Source of the DNA: Epiperipatus broadwayi
Taxonomy: Eukaryota; Onychophora; Udeonychophora; Euonychophora; Peripatidae
Direction: 5' to 3'
DNA: 64,000 bases
Assembly: GCA_028023455.1 (NCBI GenBank)
Contig: JAQFVV010000032.1
Location: 498,001-562,000 of the forward strand
Program-made: the position numbers and the translations under genes
Part shown: piece by piece, positions 1 through 9,544 of the stretch
Position numbering within the stretch: the first letter of the stretch is position 1
Layout of the letters: every line of letters starts with the position of its first letter
Notes under the pieces: generated by a model
Told to the model about the DNA's origin: nothing
Database searches by the model: none
What the model saw: only the letters and a program-made list of their open reading frames with translations

Positions 1-448
1 ACTGAATTTGATAATTGAAAATACGCAAATATAAGCAATATTATTAATATTATAGTTGATCTATAATAGAGATTTTCTAAACAAGTACAGCCGCGCTATT
101 TGCAAAAAGCGAAGCAATTTATAATTATCTGAAAAAATGTAAAAACAGAAAAATATAGCAATTTCGATAGTATACATGTACAAAATTTTTAAGTTATTTG
201 AACAATATAATCGTGAATATGTGAAGCTTTTATTGAAACCGTGCCAAGAAAAATATGGAGCCCGTTGTAATTTTATTTTGATTACTCAAACACTGATTCT
301 ATAATATTGCACAAATTGGTACTTATTATGTATAAATAATTATTTATTACAAATTATAGATATGATTATGTGCAATTTTATGGAATCAATATTTGAGAAA
401 ACAAAAAATAAAGTGTATATAATGCAACAAATTATATTTTATTTTATT
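1..448. other. AT-rich sequence without recognised gene
   Basis: No ORF with family resemblance, RNA gene or repeat structure is visible. The PLE fragment that follows begins at about position 449, so this stretch is its upstream target flank. Confidence 0.5.
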
Positions 449-468
449 GAAACAATATTAAATTTACC

Positions 469-1368
469 ATGGAAATAGAAAATAATAACCAATTACCTTT
501 TTTAGATGTTTTGATTGAAAGAAGGGAAGATGGTTCTTTATCCCATGGTATATATAAAAAACCAACACACACTGGGAGATATCTGCATTTTTCCTCTCAT
601 CACCATCTTGTACAACTATTTTCAGTAGCAAAGACATTATTGGAAAGAACAAAGAGACTTTCTGATGATAGCCATTTTCACCTGGACCTTTTTGCTACTA
701 ATAAAATGCTTCTTCATAACGGTTTTAATTACAACATTATTAATAGGGCTTATACGTATCAAAAGAAAAAAGATTTTGATACATCAAAAATTAAGACAAT
801 TTTGCCATATATAAAAGGAGTAACTGATAGAATTGGTAACATTTTAAAAAATAATAATAATCATACAATTTACACTACTTATAAAAAAATTAGTGAAATA
901 TTTCCACTTCCTAAAGATAAAATGGCTTTGGAGTGTCATGGTGTATATGAAATTCCGTGTAGGGTCTGTCCACATACATATATAGGACAGACTAATCGTA
1001 GAATAAATATTAGAAAGGAAGAACACATTCTGGCAGTGAGAGAAAAATCCAATTCATCAGCTATTTATTCTCATATAAAATTAACAAATCATGATATCAA
1101 TTTTGAAAAAACAAATATTTTAGCAAAAATTGAACAATATGACCAGAGATTGCTAAGAGAAGCTATAGAGATTTTTAAAAGGCCCAAGAGCATAAATGAA
1201 AGGTGTGAATTAAAGAAGATTAACAACATTTGGAAGAAGCTATTGGAAGAGAAAATAAATTTTAAAACTTCTCAACCAATAGAATTTAAATATGAGGAGA
1301 AAGAAAACGATAAAAACGGTTTTAAATCTCACGTGCATTCTTATGATTTGAGAAAGAGGACGCTCTGA
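469..1368 (+). CDS. Penelope-like polyprotein, C-terminal part with GIY-YIG endonuclease (partial)
   Basis: 299 codons are open. Residues about 1-60 (LPFLDVLI, then GIYKKPTHTGRYLHFSSHH) are the conserved region just after the RT catalytic motif in Penelope elements. Residues about 100-150 form the linker. The GIY-YIG nuclease runs from about 155 to 260, with GVYEIPC at 158-164, YIGQT at 171-175, an Arg-rich helix (RRINIRKEEH, 177-186) and the conserved Glu in EAIEI at 231. In the family this nuclease nicks target DNA for target-primed reverse transcription. The RT palm itself, including YVDD, is missing, so the protein is not autonomous. The first ATG is only the first Met in the surviving frame, because homologous residues extend upstream of it. 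The stop TGA lies inside the CTGAGGA motif annotated separately. Confidence 0.85.
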   Translation: MEIENNNQLPFLDVLIERREDGSLSHGIYKKPTHTGRYLHFSSHHHLVQLFSVAKTLLERTKRLSDDSHFHLDLFATNKMLLHNGFNYNIINRAYTYQKKKDFDTSKIKTILPYIKGVTDRIGNILKNNNNHTIYTTYKKISEIFPLPKDKMALECHGVYEIPCRVCPHTYIGQTNRRINIRKEEHILAVREKSNSSAIYSHIKLTNHDINFEKTNILAKIEQYDQRLLREAIEIFKRPKSINERCELKKINNIWKKLLEEKINFKTSQPIEFKYEEKENDKNGFKSHVHSYDLRKRTL

Positions 1369-1401
1369 GGAAGATACTTGATATTGTACTGAAACGTCAG
1401 C
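1361..1401 (+). ncRNA. PLE 3'-end motif resembling hammerhead core pieces
   Basis: CTGAGGA (1365-1371) matches the hammerhead CUGANGA box and GAAA (1391-1394) matches the second core box. Between them AG(A)TAC can pair with GTACT as a stem II. The next bases CGTC can pair with GACG just upstream of the first box. PLEs are known to carry hammerhead ribozymes in their terminal repeats. I cannot place a complete stem I plus cleavage site here, so only a hammerhead-like motif is claimed. The equivalent position is kept at 13001-13036 and, more loosely, on the minus strand at 42871-42902. Confidence 0.3.
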
Positions 1402-1460
1402 ATTTAGCTTTTTCACTACACGGAATATCCCGCAAATAGTAATATATATATATATATATT

Positions 1461-3315
1461 GTAATCGTATGGTTGGGCTCGATGTTTGTCAATTGCGAAA
1501 AAATTTAAATTTTAATTAATAATAATTATAATATATTAAATCAGTGTATTGTCTTAGTGGTATGTAATAGTAGTTGCCAAATTGTATTTTAAAATTAAGT
1601 AAATTTTATCAGTAAATTTCCTGAGAGTGATAATGACGAAGACTGTTTAAGTTATGCTAAGCTCTCTGGTAGGATATGTATGAGATTGTCATATGCAGTT
1701 TGTCAGATGGACTAATTTTCAATAATATTAAAATGATAATTTAATAGAGTTATTATTAAGTATGTTTTGATATTTTATTATTATTAAATAATAGTTAGAA
1801 AGATTTAAAATTATAACTCTTCTAAATCAACATTTGTAATCAATCCTTAAGCATACATTTATTGTGATGCCAGGTTGTAGTGAACAGCCTGACTAATTAT
1901 CACTAATGTATATAGGGGGAGAAGTATTAATTATATGCACATCATGCTGTCATTGGTCTATTTTGTACCACAATTCAATGTAATAAAATGTATAAACAAC
2001 TTAGCATAAGTCGTAGGGGGGGGGCTATTAATAAAAAGAACAAGAGGAATGATATTAATATCTGAAACAACAAAAATTAAAGAAACCAAAAAGGAGCTAA
2101 AAGTAATAACACTGGATTTAAATTGACCTGAATCAAGATATATTGTAACTCTTAGATTATGGAGTAGACACTCTTAATTCCTCGTACTCATTATGACATG
2201 CTTATCAACAATCGCCAGGATTTCACGCTGGGAGAAATATGGGAATTTTGGAATATGAATATTTCACAAATGGATTCTTCACATCTAAACCTATACTAGA
2301 AATTGTAAGCATGAGATTTTATTTTATACATTGTTATAATTTTAATCATTATAATCATTATGGACATTTAAAAATTATACCATAAGTTCTTTAAAATGAC
2401 AAAAAGAAAAAAAAAATTTGTGCTGTTCATTTATAAAGTGAAGATAAAATGCTTTTTGCCTTTTATGTCAAATAGTAATAAAAATCTGCTCTAAAAATAA
2501 TTTGGACAAAGCTTTTAAAATTCAAATTAAACAAAGTAAAATTTACTTCAAATGAATAATAAAGCTTACAGATTTTATAGGATGTGTGAATTTAGTTTTT
2601 CTTTTTTTTAAATTTGTGCTGATAAATTATTTGGAACTGCCAGGTTGCTTCTTCATTAAAATGAAAATTGAAGTATGTTTACTGTACTGATAAATGCAAA
2701 AGAAAATGTTTAACTCATGGTCATTACTTATATTTAAAGGAAATTCTGATAGGAGAAAACAATAACCATTCATTATATTATTAAAGAAAATATTAACTAT
2801 TATTCATATAAAAACATAAATGAATAAATATCTGCTTCTTAATAACTATTGTGAAATGCTAGATTTAACACTAGTTTTAAGTAGTAATAAAAGATCTCAA
2901 AATGTTTTAAAATGCTGAAGTCGTTGCCAACTATTTAAAATATATTACTGTGGATAATATAAAAAAATGCTTTTAAAAAAGTTTTCTCTTGCTATCAAAC
3001 TTGAAGCTATTATTAAAGCTACAATTTAGTTAAATAATATGGATCCAAAATTCTGCAGAAAATAATTATAAGTGCTATTACATTGTTATTTTTATTGCAA
3101 TAAAGTCTTGATGATTTTATTTTACGATATTAGGATGAAATGTAAAAAAATATGAATGTGTCATAAAGGGTTTTGCTCATAATGGCGTCATTTCCTTCGT
3201 CAGTCAGCTCATATTGAAGGAACTTAAATAACGAACTATGAGTATAAAGTAAAATATAGTAATACTGATTTTTTTTCATGTTTATTATTATATTAGATTT
3301 GAATACATTATTAAG

Positions 3316-3316
<1 letters not shown>
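1461..3316. other. AT-rich sequence without recognised gene
   Basis: Nothing above background: no conserved ORF, no terminal repeats. A run of nine G near 2017 is the only compositional oddity. Confidence 0.5.

Positions 3317-3409
<93 letters not shown>
3317..3409. repeat. (TA)n microsatellite, interrupted once by CC
   Basis: A nearly pure TA run with a single CC interruption near 3371. It generates spurious Ile-Tyr reading frames on both strands. Confidence 0.95.
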
Positions 3410-3412
<3 letters not shown>

Positions 3413-3835
3413 TGTGGTATCAATGTGCAATTATTTTGGAAACAGATAATGGTAAGATTATATACATTTATTTTTACTGGATGGTTTAAAATTTAATATT
3501 AAATTCAGTTTGCAGATAGAGAGAGATATTTATCTCTTACATTTATGAAAATAGTTTATTGTTATTCTTTTTATGGGCAAACATATAGATTAACTTGCCA
3601 CAAGTATAGTCGTATTTACTTATCATGACACAATTATCTTATTATATGGACTTTTCCATATAAAAAGGGATACTCATTCTATATCTTTATTATATTTTGT
3701 CTATAATTTAATATGTTCACTTTAGCTTATTCTATTTTTCATTGACTGTGTGTTTTTATTAATGCAAATTTTATTATGCTTTTAAAAATGTTTTGTAGTT
3801 GTCTGACATATAATATATTTGTTGGTTCCATACAG

Positions 3836-3838
<3 letters not shown>
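3410..3838. other. AT-rich sequence without recognised gene
   Basis: No gene, repeat or RNA recognised between the two TA tracts. Confidence 0.45.
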
Positions 3839-3878
<40 letters not shown>

Positions 3879-3904
3879 TATATATATATACTTCATCCTA
3901 CTTC

Positions 3905-3938
<34 letters not shown>

Positions 3939-3948
3939 GAAGTAGGAT
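3839..3948. repeat. (TA)n tract followed by an arm-(TA)n-arm' hairpin
   Basis: A TA tract (about 3839-3890) is followed by a 54-bp perfect-arm palindrome at 3895-3948. The left arm ATCCTACTTCACAATA pairs with the right arm TATTGTGAAGTAGGAT, and the loop is pure TA. The arm sequence is not seen elsewhere in the window. Confidence 0.9.
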
Positions 3949-6150
3949 ATTTAACTTTTAGCTTTTACTGTGAGAATTATTTTATCTCACCATTGTTTTG
4001 ATGGGGATTTGTGCTAGTTTCCATTTTATATGTGTGGGAAACATATAATTTCATCAAATATTGAATCATTGACACTTTGCATGGATAGATAGAGCATACT
4101 CTCCCATTGCTTATTCCATGAGAGGATTATATTGTAGATGCTGTTAATTAGTTAATGCTTAATTAGTATACTTTAATCCATACACATGATTATTTTCATG
4201 GCATGCATTCTGTTTCCATCTGTGGAGACAATGTCCACATATTTTATACCTAAGAACAAGGTTTTGGAATATTCTTATACAACTATACAATTTTGTTTTG
4301 AAGAACCTTGCTTTATTGTTTGATCCCTTATGATTTTCCACCATGTATGGTGAAGTTCTTGATTTTCTAAAAATTATATGGCAACGGTAAGGTAGAGTTA
4401 GCTTCAGGGACACTACTTTAACTATAGTGTTTAGCTAAGTAAAATAGTGTATGCATTGTACTGTTGTGCTTTGTCAACAGGTTACAAGCAAACCAGTAAA
4501 ACTTAATAGTAATTTTAAAACTTATCTTATGTATAACATAATAAGAGATACACATGTGCAAAGCCATTTTATTTCCTTCAAGTAATAGTTCGCCATGGAT
4601 CAATAAGACATGTTAATAGTTAGAATGATTATTTTATAGACATAGGCAAGGTTTAGTACCCTACATGTATTTGAGTTCTGGTGTCTGTTTCCATTTATAT
4701 GTAATAAGTTTCTTCACGCTAAACAGTAATAATTGTCATTTGTGCTGGGTGTGATAATTGCCATTATCAAATTACTGATAAATAAAGTTTAGTTATATTT
4801 TAATGTTTTCAATAATATACAATAAATAGATATTATGTTACTAAATATATCAGTACATAAAAACTATTTGTAAATTTAAAGTGAATATACCTGTAACCAA
4901 ATGAATATATCTTGTTTTTATTGTTTCTAAAATATATGTTTGTATTCCTATTGTTTATTATTGTTTTTTAAAGTTGTAAACAGAGTAAATTAATCTTGTT
5001 GTCTTGAAAATGTATTTAGTTATCTGTTATCTTATTGCTAATCAATAACATTCGTATTATTATTATTGTTATTGCTATCAACACATTATCTTATTGTCTA
5101 AAAGTCATCATCAATTAATACTGTATATTTTATGATGCATTAATATATCATAATAATTTTGGTAAATGTTTACATGTAAAGTACATTTTAGGATTTATGA
5201 CTTATTGATTAAAATACTGTAGATCTTAAGCCCATGTCTTATTTTACATAATATTGTAATGATCTATTGGTTTTGGAATAAACTGTTTATTTGAGTCATT
5301 AGATACATTATCCACTGAACTTGATCGTATTTCCCACAATTATTTAATAAAAAAGAGTTTTGAAATTATTGCACTTACTTTATTAAGAACTTATTTCTAC
5401 TTCATCAAGCATAAACTTCATATCATTGTTGATATTCGTATTGCCAATATTGTTTGTTAATTCTATTTTGTTTTATGACCTCTTTTATTTGTTATATTTG
5501 GGTAGTGGCAAAATCCCTCTCACTGACGCAAGCATATCTTGTAAAATGAAAATGTTTAAGTTATTGAAACCCTGAGAATAGTAAATTATTAATTCATAGT
5601 TGTAATTTTGAATGAATTTGTGGTAATTTTATGTCTAAAGTTATTGATTGTGCTTTGATTTAAGATATGTTTATCTTCATAGTGTAATCGGATTTGTATG
5701 ACTCCAAAATGTAAATGTCTTTTTCTCATTTTTAAAACTTATAGTTTATTTTAACTTCATATTTAAATATGCTCGTTTCTTCAAGCTTATAATCCATAGC
5801 TTGTTTCATTTTCCCTTAATATTACTTAATACAATATTAGTTTATAATTCAGAATTTCATTCTCCATGATCAACATTGCTCTCATATTTCGTCTTGATTT
5901 TGTTTACATCTTCATTTAATCTTAATTCGTCATCACAATTGATTTATTCTTCATTGGCTCCTATTCTATTATTAGCTCGATTATTCATTATCCTAACACA
6001 TTTTCTTTCTCTTAAACTCGTTCCTTTTCATTATTTAATTATTATTTATTTCCATCATCTACTTATCATTTAATTCATAATTCGAATTCCATATTCATTT
6101 CATAAACCTGATTATTAAGTATTATTGGTTTTACAAAGATTAAATTTATA
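3949..6150. other. AT-rich sequence without recognised gene
   Basis: Short ORFs occur, the longest an 84-codon minus-strand frame at 4159-4413 that is slightly less AT-rich than its surroundings and has a Cys/His-rich end. None matches a family I know. No RNA gene seen. Confidence 0.4.
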
Positions 6151-6163
6151 ATAGTATTTTGCT

Positions 6164-6690
6164 ATGGATTTTAAAGCTAGTTTAACTAACGTTGATACTA
6201 AAAGTTATTATCTTCATGGAAACTTGAAATGGACTACTGAAATGGAACAGGACACAAGTGATAAGTATTTGGATTTATTTATTATAAGAGATAATAGTAT
6301 GTTAAGTTATAAATTAATATGGTTGCAAAAAAAGGTAATATATAAATTGTAAATCAAAAAAATAATTATGCATAAGATTGCAAGTTTTAGTTGTTTTTTT
6401 TTTTGTTTCACAATGAAAAATTATGTTATTACCAGTGTGATGAATTAAACAAAATATTGAGAAAAATTGCCAAGGATTTGCTTAAAGTTGGTTATAATAT
6501 TAACAATACTTTATGTCAATTTAAAAAGTGTTATAATGATTTAAAGAAATTGAATATTGATAATACAAAAGGGATATTAATTCCATATATTTCAAATGTT
6601 CATGTGAAATTTCTTAAAGATATATATAATAAATACAAAAGTATAATACCCGTTATGAAAAAAAAAATTATATGCAATATATAAACAATT
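6164..6690 (+). pseudogene. Penelope-like RT C-terminal remnant, plus strand
   Basis: Two frames, 6164-6352 and 6391-6684, read like the segment after the RT catalytic site in the PLE at 58.7-60.0 kb. LKWTTEMEQD and YLDLFIIRDN correspond to LKWTIEKEQD and YLDLMITRDN there, followed by a block ending in IIPVMKKK that matches VIPVKQK. A frameshift separates the two frames. The RT palm is absent, so the remnant is inactive. The match stops just before the GIY-YIG domain, where minus-strand PLE sequence begins. GIY-YIG residues resume in plus orientation at about 8776, so this may be the left part of a plus-strand PLE split by a second, inverted one. Confidence 0.7.
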
Positions 6691-6864
6691 TAACGTTAAA
6701 CAAAAATATTAAATTTTAAATTCCTTAGTAGCGCTTTCAATTACGTAGTAATCCTCGTCAGTTATAAATTAATTTCAAATTTTAACGTTACCTACATTTC
6801 CATAAGCTGTGTATAGCCGTATTTGCAACTTGTCTATTAATAATATTATCTTTAAATTTATCTA

Positions 6865-7100
6865 TTAAAATGGCTTCTCTAATTTTTCCCTTTTTATGAT
6901 TTCTTCCATTATTATTTTTATTTCGTTAATATCAAATATAAACCTATAATTACAAGTTTTTTCATGGTCAAAGAACACTGAAGCTGTATTAAATTGACTA
7001 TTTACAGTATTTTTAATCCCATTATATAATAATTGATGCTCCTTTAATCTTTTTACACAGAACATCTCGATTCACCGAAATATATCCTATTACATCCACA
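6865..7100 (-). pseudogene. GIY-YIG endonuclease domain remnant of minus-strand PLE
   Basis: The open part at 6865-7065 reads RLKEHQLLYNGIKN, then SVFFDHEKTCNYRF, closely matching the GIY-YIG domain of the PLE at 59.77 kb (RLKEHELLYK, SVFFDHEKTCKYKF). The upstream GIY-YIG core with a GESRCS-like block is visible in a neighbouring frame near 7070-7100, so a stop or shift interrupts the domain. In the family this domain supplies target nicking. Here it is inactive. Confidence 0.7.
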
Positions 7101-7162
7101 TGAAATCTGATAAATTATATTACTTTTTTGCGTTTTAAGAATTATACTCTTAAAATTATTAA

Positions 7163-7462
7163 TTAATCTATTAACATTAGGAGGAACAAAAATGAAATAC
7201 TATACTTGTCTTTAAATATATCCTTAATTAATTTATATTGAATGTTATTTATAAATGGCATAGTTTTATTCTGGACTACATTACTAATCCTCTTCTTATA
7301 GTTAAATGAATTTACTGTACATAAAGTTTGTTTATTGTTATAAACAACTTTCATATGTTCTTTAGCAAAAAGTTCAATATTTAAAATTTTATTACTACCA
7401 TATTTACATAATTTATCATTGCGATGCAAAAACGGTTTCGGACTTGCCATCTTATGCATCAT
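7163..7462 (-). pseudogene. PLE linker between RT and GIY-YIG, remnant
   Basis: The 99-codon frame starts MMHKMASPKPFLHRNDKLC, equivalent to MMHKMASFKSFLFRNEKLC in the 59.38-kb copy. It covers the thumb/linker region, with the block LFAKEHMKVVY and a second conserved stretch near its end. Frame interruptions separate it from the RT frame upstream and the nuclease frame downstream. It has no known catalytic role by itself. Confidence 0.75.
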
Positions 7463-7560
7463 TAAAACTCATGACTTAAGATGAATATATCCTCTTTCTC
7501 CAACAGATTTATAAAGTAATTTATAATTTAAATCAGTAGCATCTTTATATATTTGTAAAA

Positions 7561-8148
7561 CTAAAAATAATATTTTTTTCTATTTTGTTCCTTCTCAATA
7601 GTCCATTTTAAATTATTTAAATTATTCAGTTTATACAAGAAAACATCAATAATTTCTTGAGGACCACGAACAAAAACATAATCTATATATCTAGTATAAA
7701 TTTTAATACCTTCAAAGTCATAAAACTTATATATAATATCTTCATATTTTGATAATATAAAATTACAAATTTGTGTAACCATAGGTAATCCCATTGGCCA
7801 TATTTTACACATTTTATAAAATTGATTACTATATGTTGCAATAATATTATCACTTATAAATTTTAGTGATTCAGTAACAAAATCTATCAATTATTTATTT
7901 ACAGACATATTAATTAGTGCAATTTCAATTAAACCTATAGACTCAAGATGATCAATTGATCCATATAATTCGATTATATACAATGAAGTCAACAAATCAT
8001 TATCATTTATTTTTACAATTTTGATTCTATCAACAAATTTGTAAGAAGGTGTAACTTTATACCTTCCAAAACCCAACATATCTTGTAACAATTTACAAAT
8101 ATATTTAGCTGTTTTATACATAAATGATCCACCGAAATCTATCATCAA
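7561..8148 (-). pseudogene. Penelope-like reverse transcriptase, catalytic site mutated
   Basis: Two adjacent frames carry the RT. Frame 7891-8148 holds MIDFGGSFMYKTAKYICKLL and an ELYGSIDHLE stretch corresponding to motif A of the 58.86-kb copy. Frame 7561-7890 holds WPMGLPMV (residues 31-38) and the catalytic YxDD box. In this copy the box reads YIDY (residues 68-71), replacing the second catalytic Asp, and the motif A Asp is also not preserved. With the stop between the frames this RT should be dead. Confidence 0.8.
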
Positions 8149-8188
8149 TATAAGAGGATTCCTTATTTTTGAAGTTTAATATTAGCAA

Positions 8189-8779
8189 TTATTCTTGGGT
8201 ATATAGCTGTAGATGAATATATGTATCATAATATGTACAATCATTCATAAAACGATTTTTAGCCTTCTTTAAAATATTATTTATAAATTTCACATGTTGT
8301 CCATCCATGTTATAACCATCAATAATATTAAATCCCAATTTATTAATTATATACATATTTTTAATAAAACAGATTCTTAAATCTTTATCTTCTTTCAAAC
8401 ATATATTTTTTCTCAGTTCTTATATGTTTAAACTCAGAAACAGCACAATTCCACGATCGATCACATCTATAATTTTTTATTTTATGTTTAGAAATATCCT
8501 TAATTATATTACCACATTCTTGAAAGTTCATAGTATTATCAAATACATTCTGCACAGACACAATTCATTCCATAGTATAATCTCTCCATACACCACCTAC
8601 GTACTTTGAACCATTTTGCAAAATATATTTCTGTGTAAAACTAATTTTTTCGCTGTTAGATTCATGTAATTATCATCACCATAATAATTTTGATAATAAC
8701 AACTATATAAAACATCAATTTTCTTATCAAATCTCTTAATACAACTTTGTGGAAACTTTTTAAATCCAACTTGAATCAA
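8189..8779 (-). pseudogene. PLE N-terminal region remnant
   Basis: Frames at 8597-8779 and 8189-8398 lie directly upstream of the RT in the same orientation. They contain basic and aromatic residues (GFKKFPQS, then KNMYIINKLGFN) with several stops between. The assignment rests on position and continuity with the RT. I cannot align this part to another copy in the window because the 58.7-kb element lacks it. Confidence 0.45.
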
Positions 8780-9060
8780 AGTGCAGTATTCAAAAAATAT
8801 TTAAAAAGCATAAATTTTTATACAAGCATGTGATTAGTAAAAATAATAATGATTTAATGACTGCTTGAGTTTTCTTGGATCATGAAAGGTGATGTAATTA
8901 TAAGTGTATGCTTGATATTGAAAGTGTTGAGATTCTTCATGAAGAGAGAAACCATAATAAACGAAAAATTCCAGAAGCAATGTTAATAAATAGAAATAAA
9001 ATGAATATAATTAATACAAAAGTTGCTCTCATTAAGATTCGGTATTCATAGGATTTGAGT
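8776..9060 (+). pseudogene. Inverted GIY-YIG arm of a PLE, plus strand
   Basis: Plus-strand codons read ESKCSIQKIFKKHKFLYK and later ILHEERNHNKRKIPEAMLIN, matching the GIY-YIG C-terminal half of the PLE at 59.79-60.02 kb (ESRCSIEKRLKEHELLYK, ILHEERNHSKRKI). A stop occurs near the middle. Relative to the RT at 7.56-8.15 kb this arm is inverted, as in the element at 58.25-60.20 kb. Confidence 0.75.
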
Positions 9061-9189
9061 TGATAACATTCTTTCCATTATGTTTTTTGACTTTTATGAA
9101 AGGGGATGAAATTTAAGGAATTAACTAAAGGTATTTCTGCAGATTAAAAGACCGTATCTGTGATATTTATTATTTTTATTGTTTTTACA

Positions 9190-9197
9190 AAAGCTTT

Positions 9198-9233
<36 letters not shown>

Positions 9234-9244
9234 AAAGCTTTATG

Positions 9245-9289
<45 letters not shown>

Positions 9290-9290
9290 C
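9190..9290. repeat. arm-(TA)n-arm' hairpin followed by a second (TA)n tract
   Basis: A 52-bp palindrome at 9190-9241 has arms AAAGCTTTCAA and TTGAAAGCTTT around pure TA. Four bases later a second, mostly TA tract runs from about 9245 to 9288. Confidence 0.9.
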
Positions 9291-9544
9291 ACTTTATATT
9301 TTAGTGTAAAACATAAAGCTTGATAGAACTGATATAAAAATTTCTGTCTTCTTAATGATTTGATTGCCTTGGTTTGCATTTTGAACAGACTATTTACTTG
9401 CATTCAAAATAACTTATTGCTGAGAATAAGTAGTATTTTGCTTTGCTTATTTCCTGTATTATTTTAATGAATTTAAAATTGCTCTTTTCCATCCACTGAT
9501 TTAGGTCAAACATGTTTAATATGCAAGAAATCAACAGCATACAT

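Larger units (their letters stand above)
449..1440 (+). mobile_element. 5'-truncated Penelope-like element (PLE), 3' portion
   Basis: The segment holds the end of a PLE: the region after the RT palm, the linker, the GIY-YIG endonuclease and a short 3' UTR. An in-frame TGA at 448-450 precedes residues that still read like PLE protein, so the truncation lies close to there. The 3' end (ending in CCCGCAAATAGTAA) runs straight into a (TA)n tract at about 1441-1460. A second fragment of the same subfamily lies at 12689-13090 and is almost identical over the shared part. PLEs are known to be 5'-truncated by incomplete reverse transcription. Confidence 0.85.
6740..8780 (-). mobile_element. Degraded Penelope-like element, minus strand
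   Basis: Read on the minus strand from about 8780 to 6740 this is an N-terminal region, RT, linker and GIY-YIG in normal PLE order, broken into several frames. It gives the longest N-terminal extent of this PLE subfamily in the window, since the copy at 58.7 kb starts only at MIDFGG. It is bordered on the right by an inverted GIY-YIG arm at 8776-9060 and on the left by the plus-strand RT remnant. Confidence 0.75.

Noticed and set aside
3130-3496. ORFs of repeated Ile-Tyr on both strands
   Set aside because: They are translations of the (TA)n microsatellite. The same applies at 9197-9403, 12464-12735, 20969-21223, 49214-49426 and 56526-56777.
4159-4413. 84-codon minus-strand ORF as a host gene
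   Set aside because: No recognisable domain, no start or splice context, and no second copy; composition alone is too weak.
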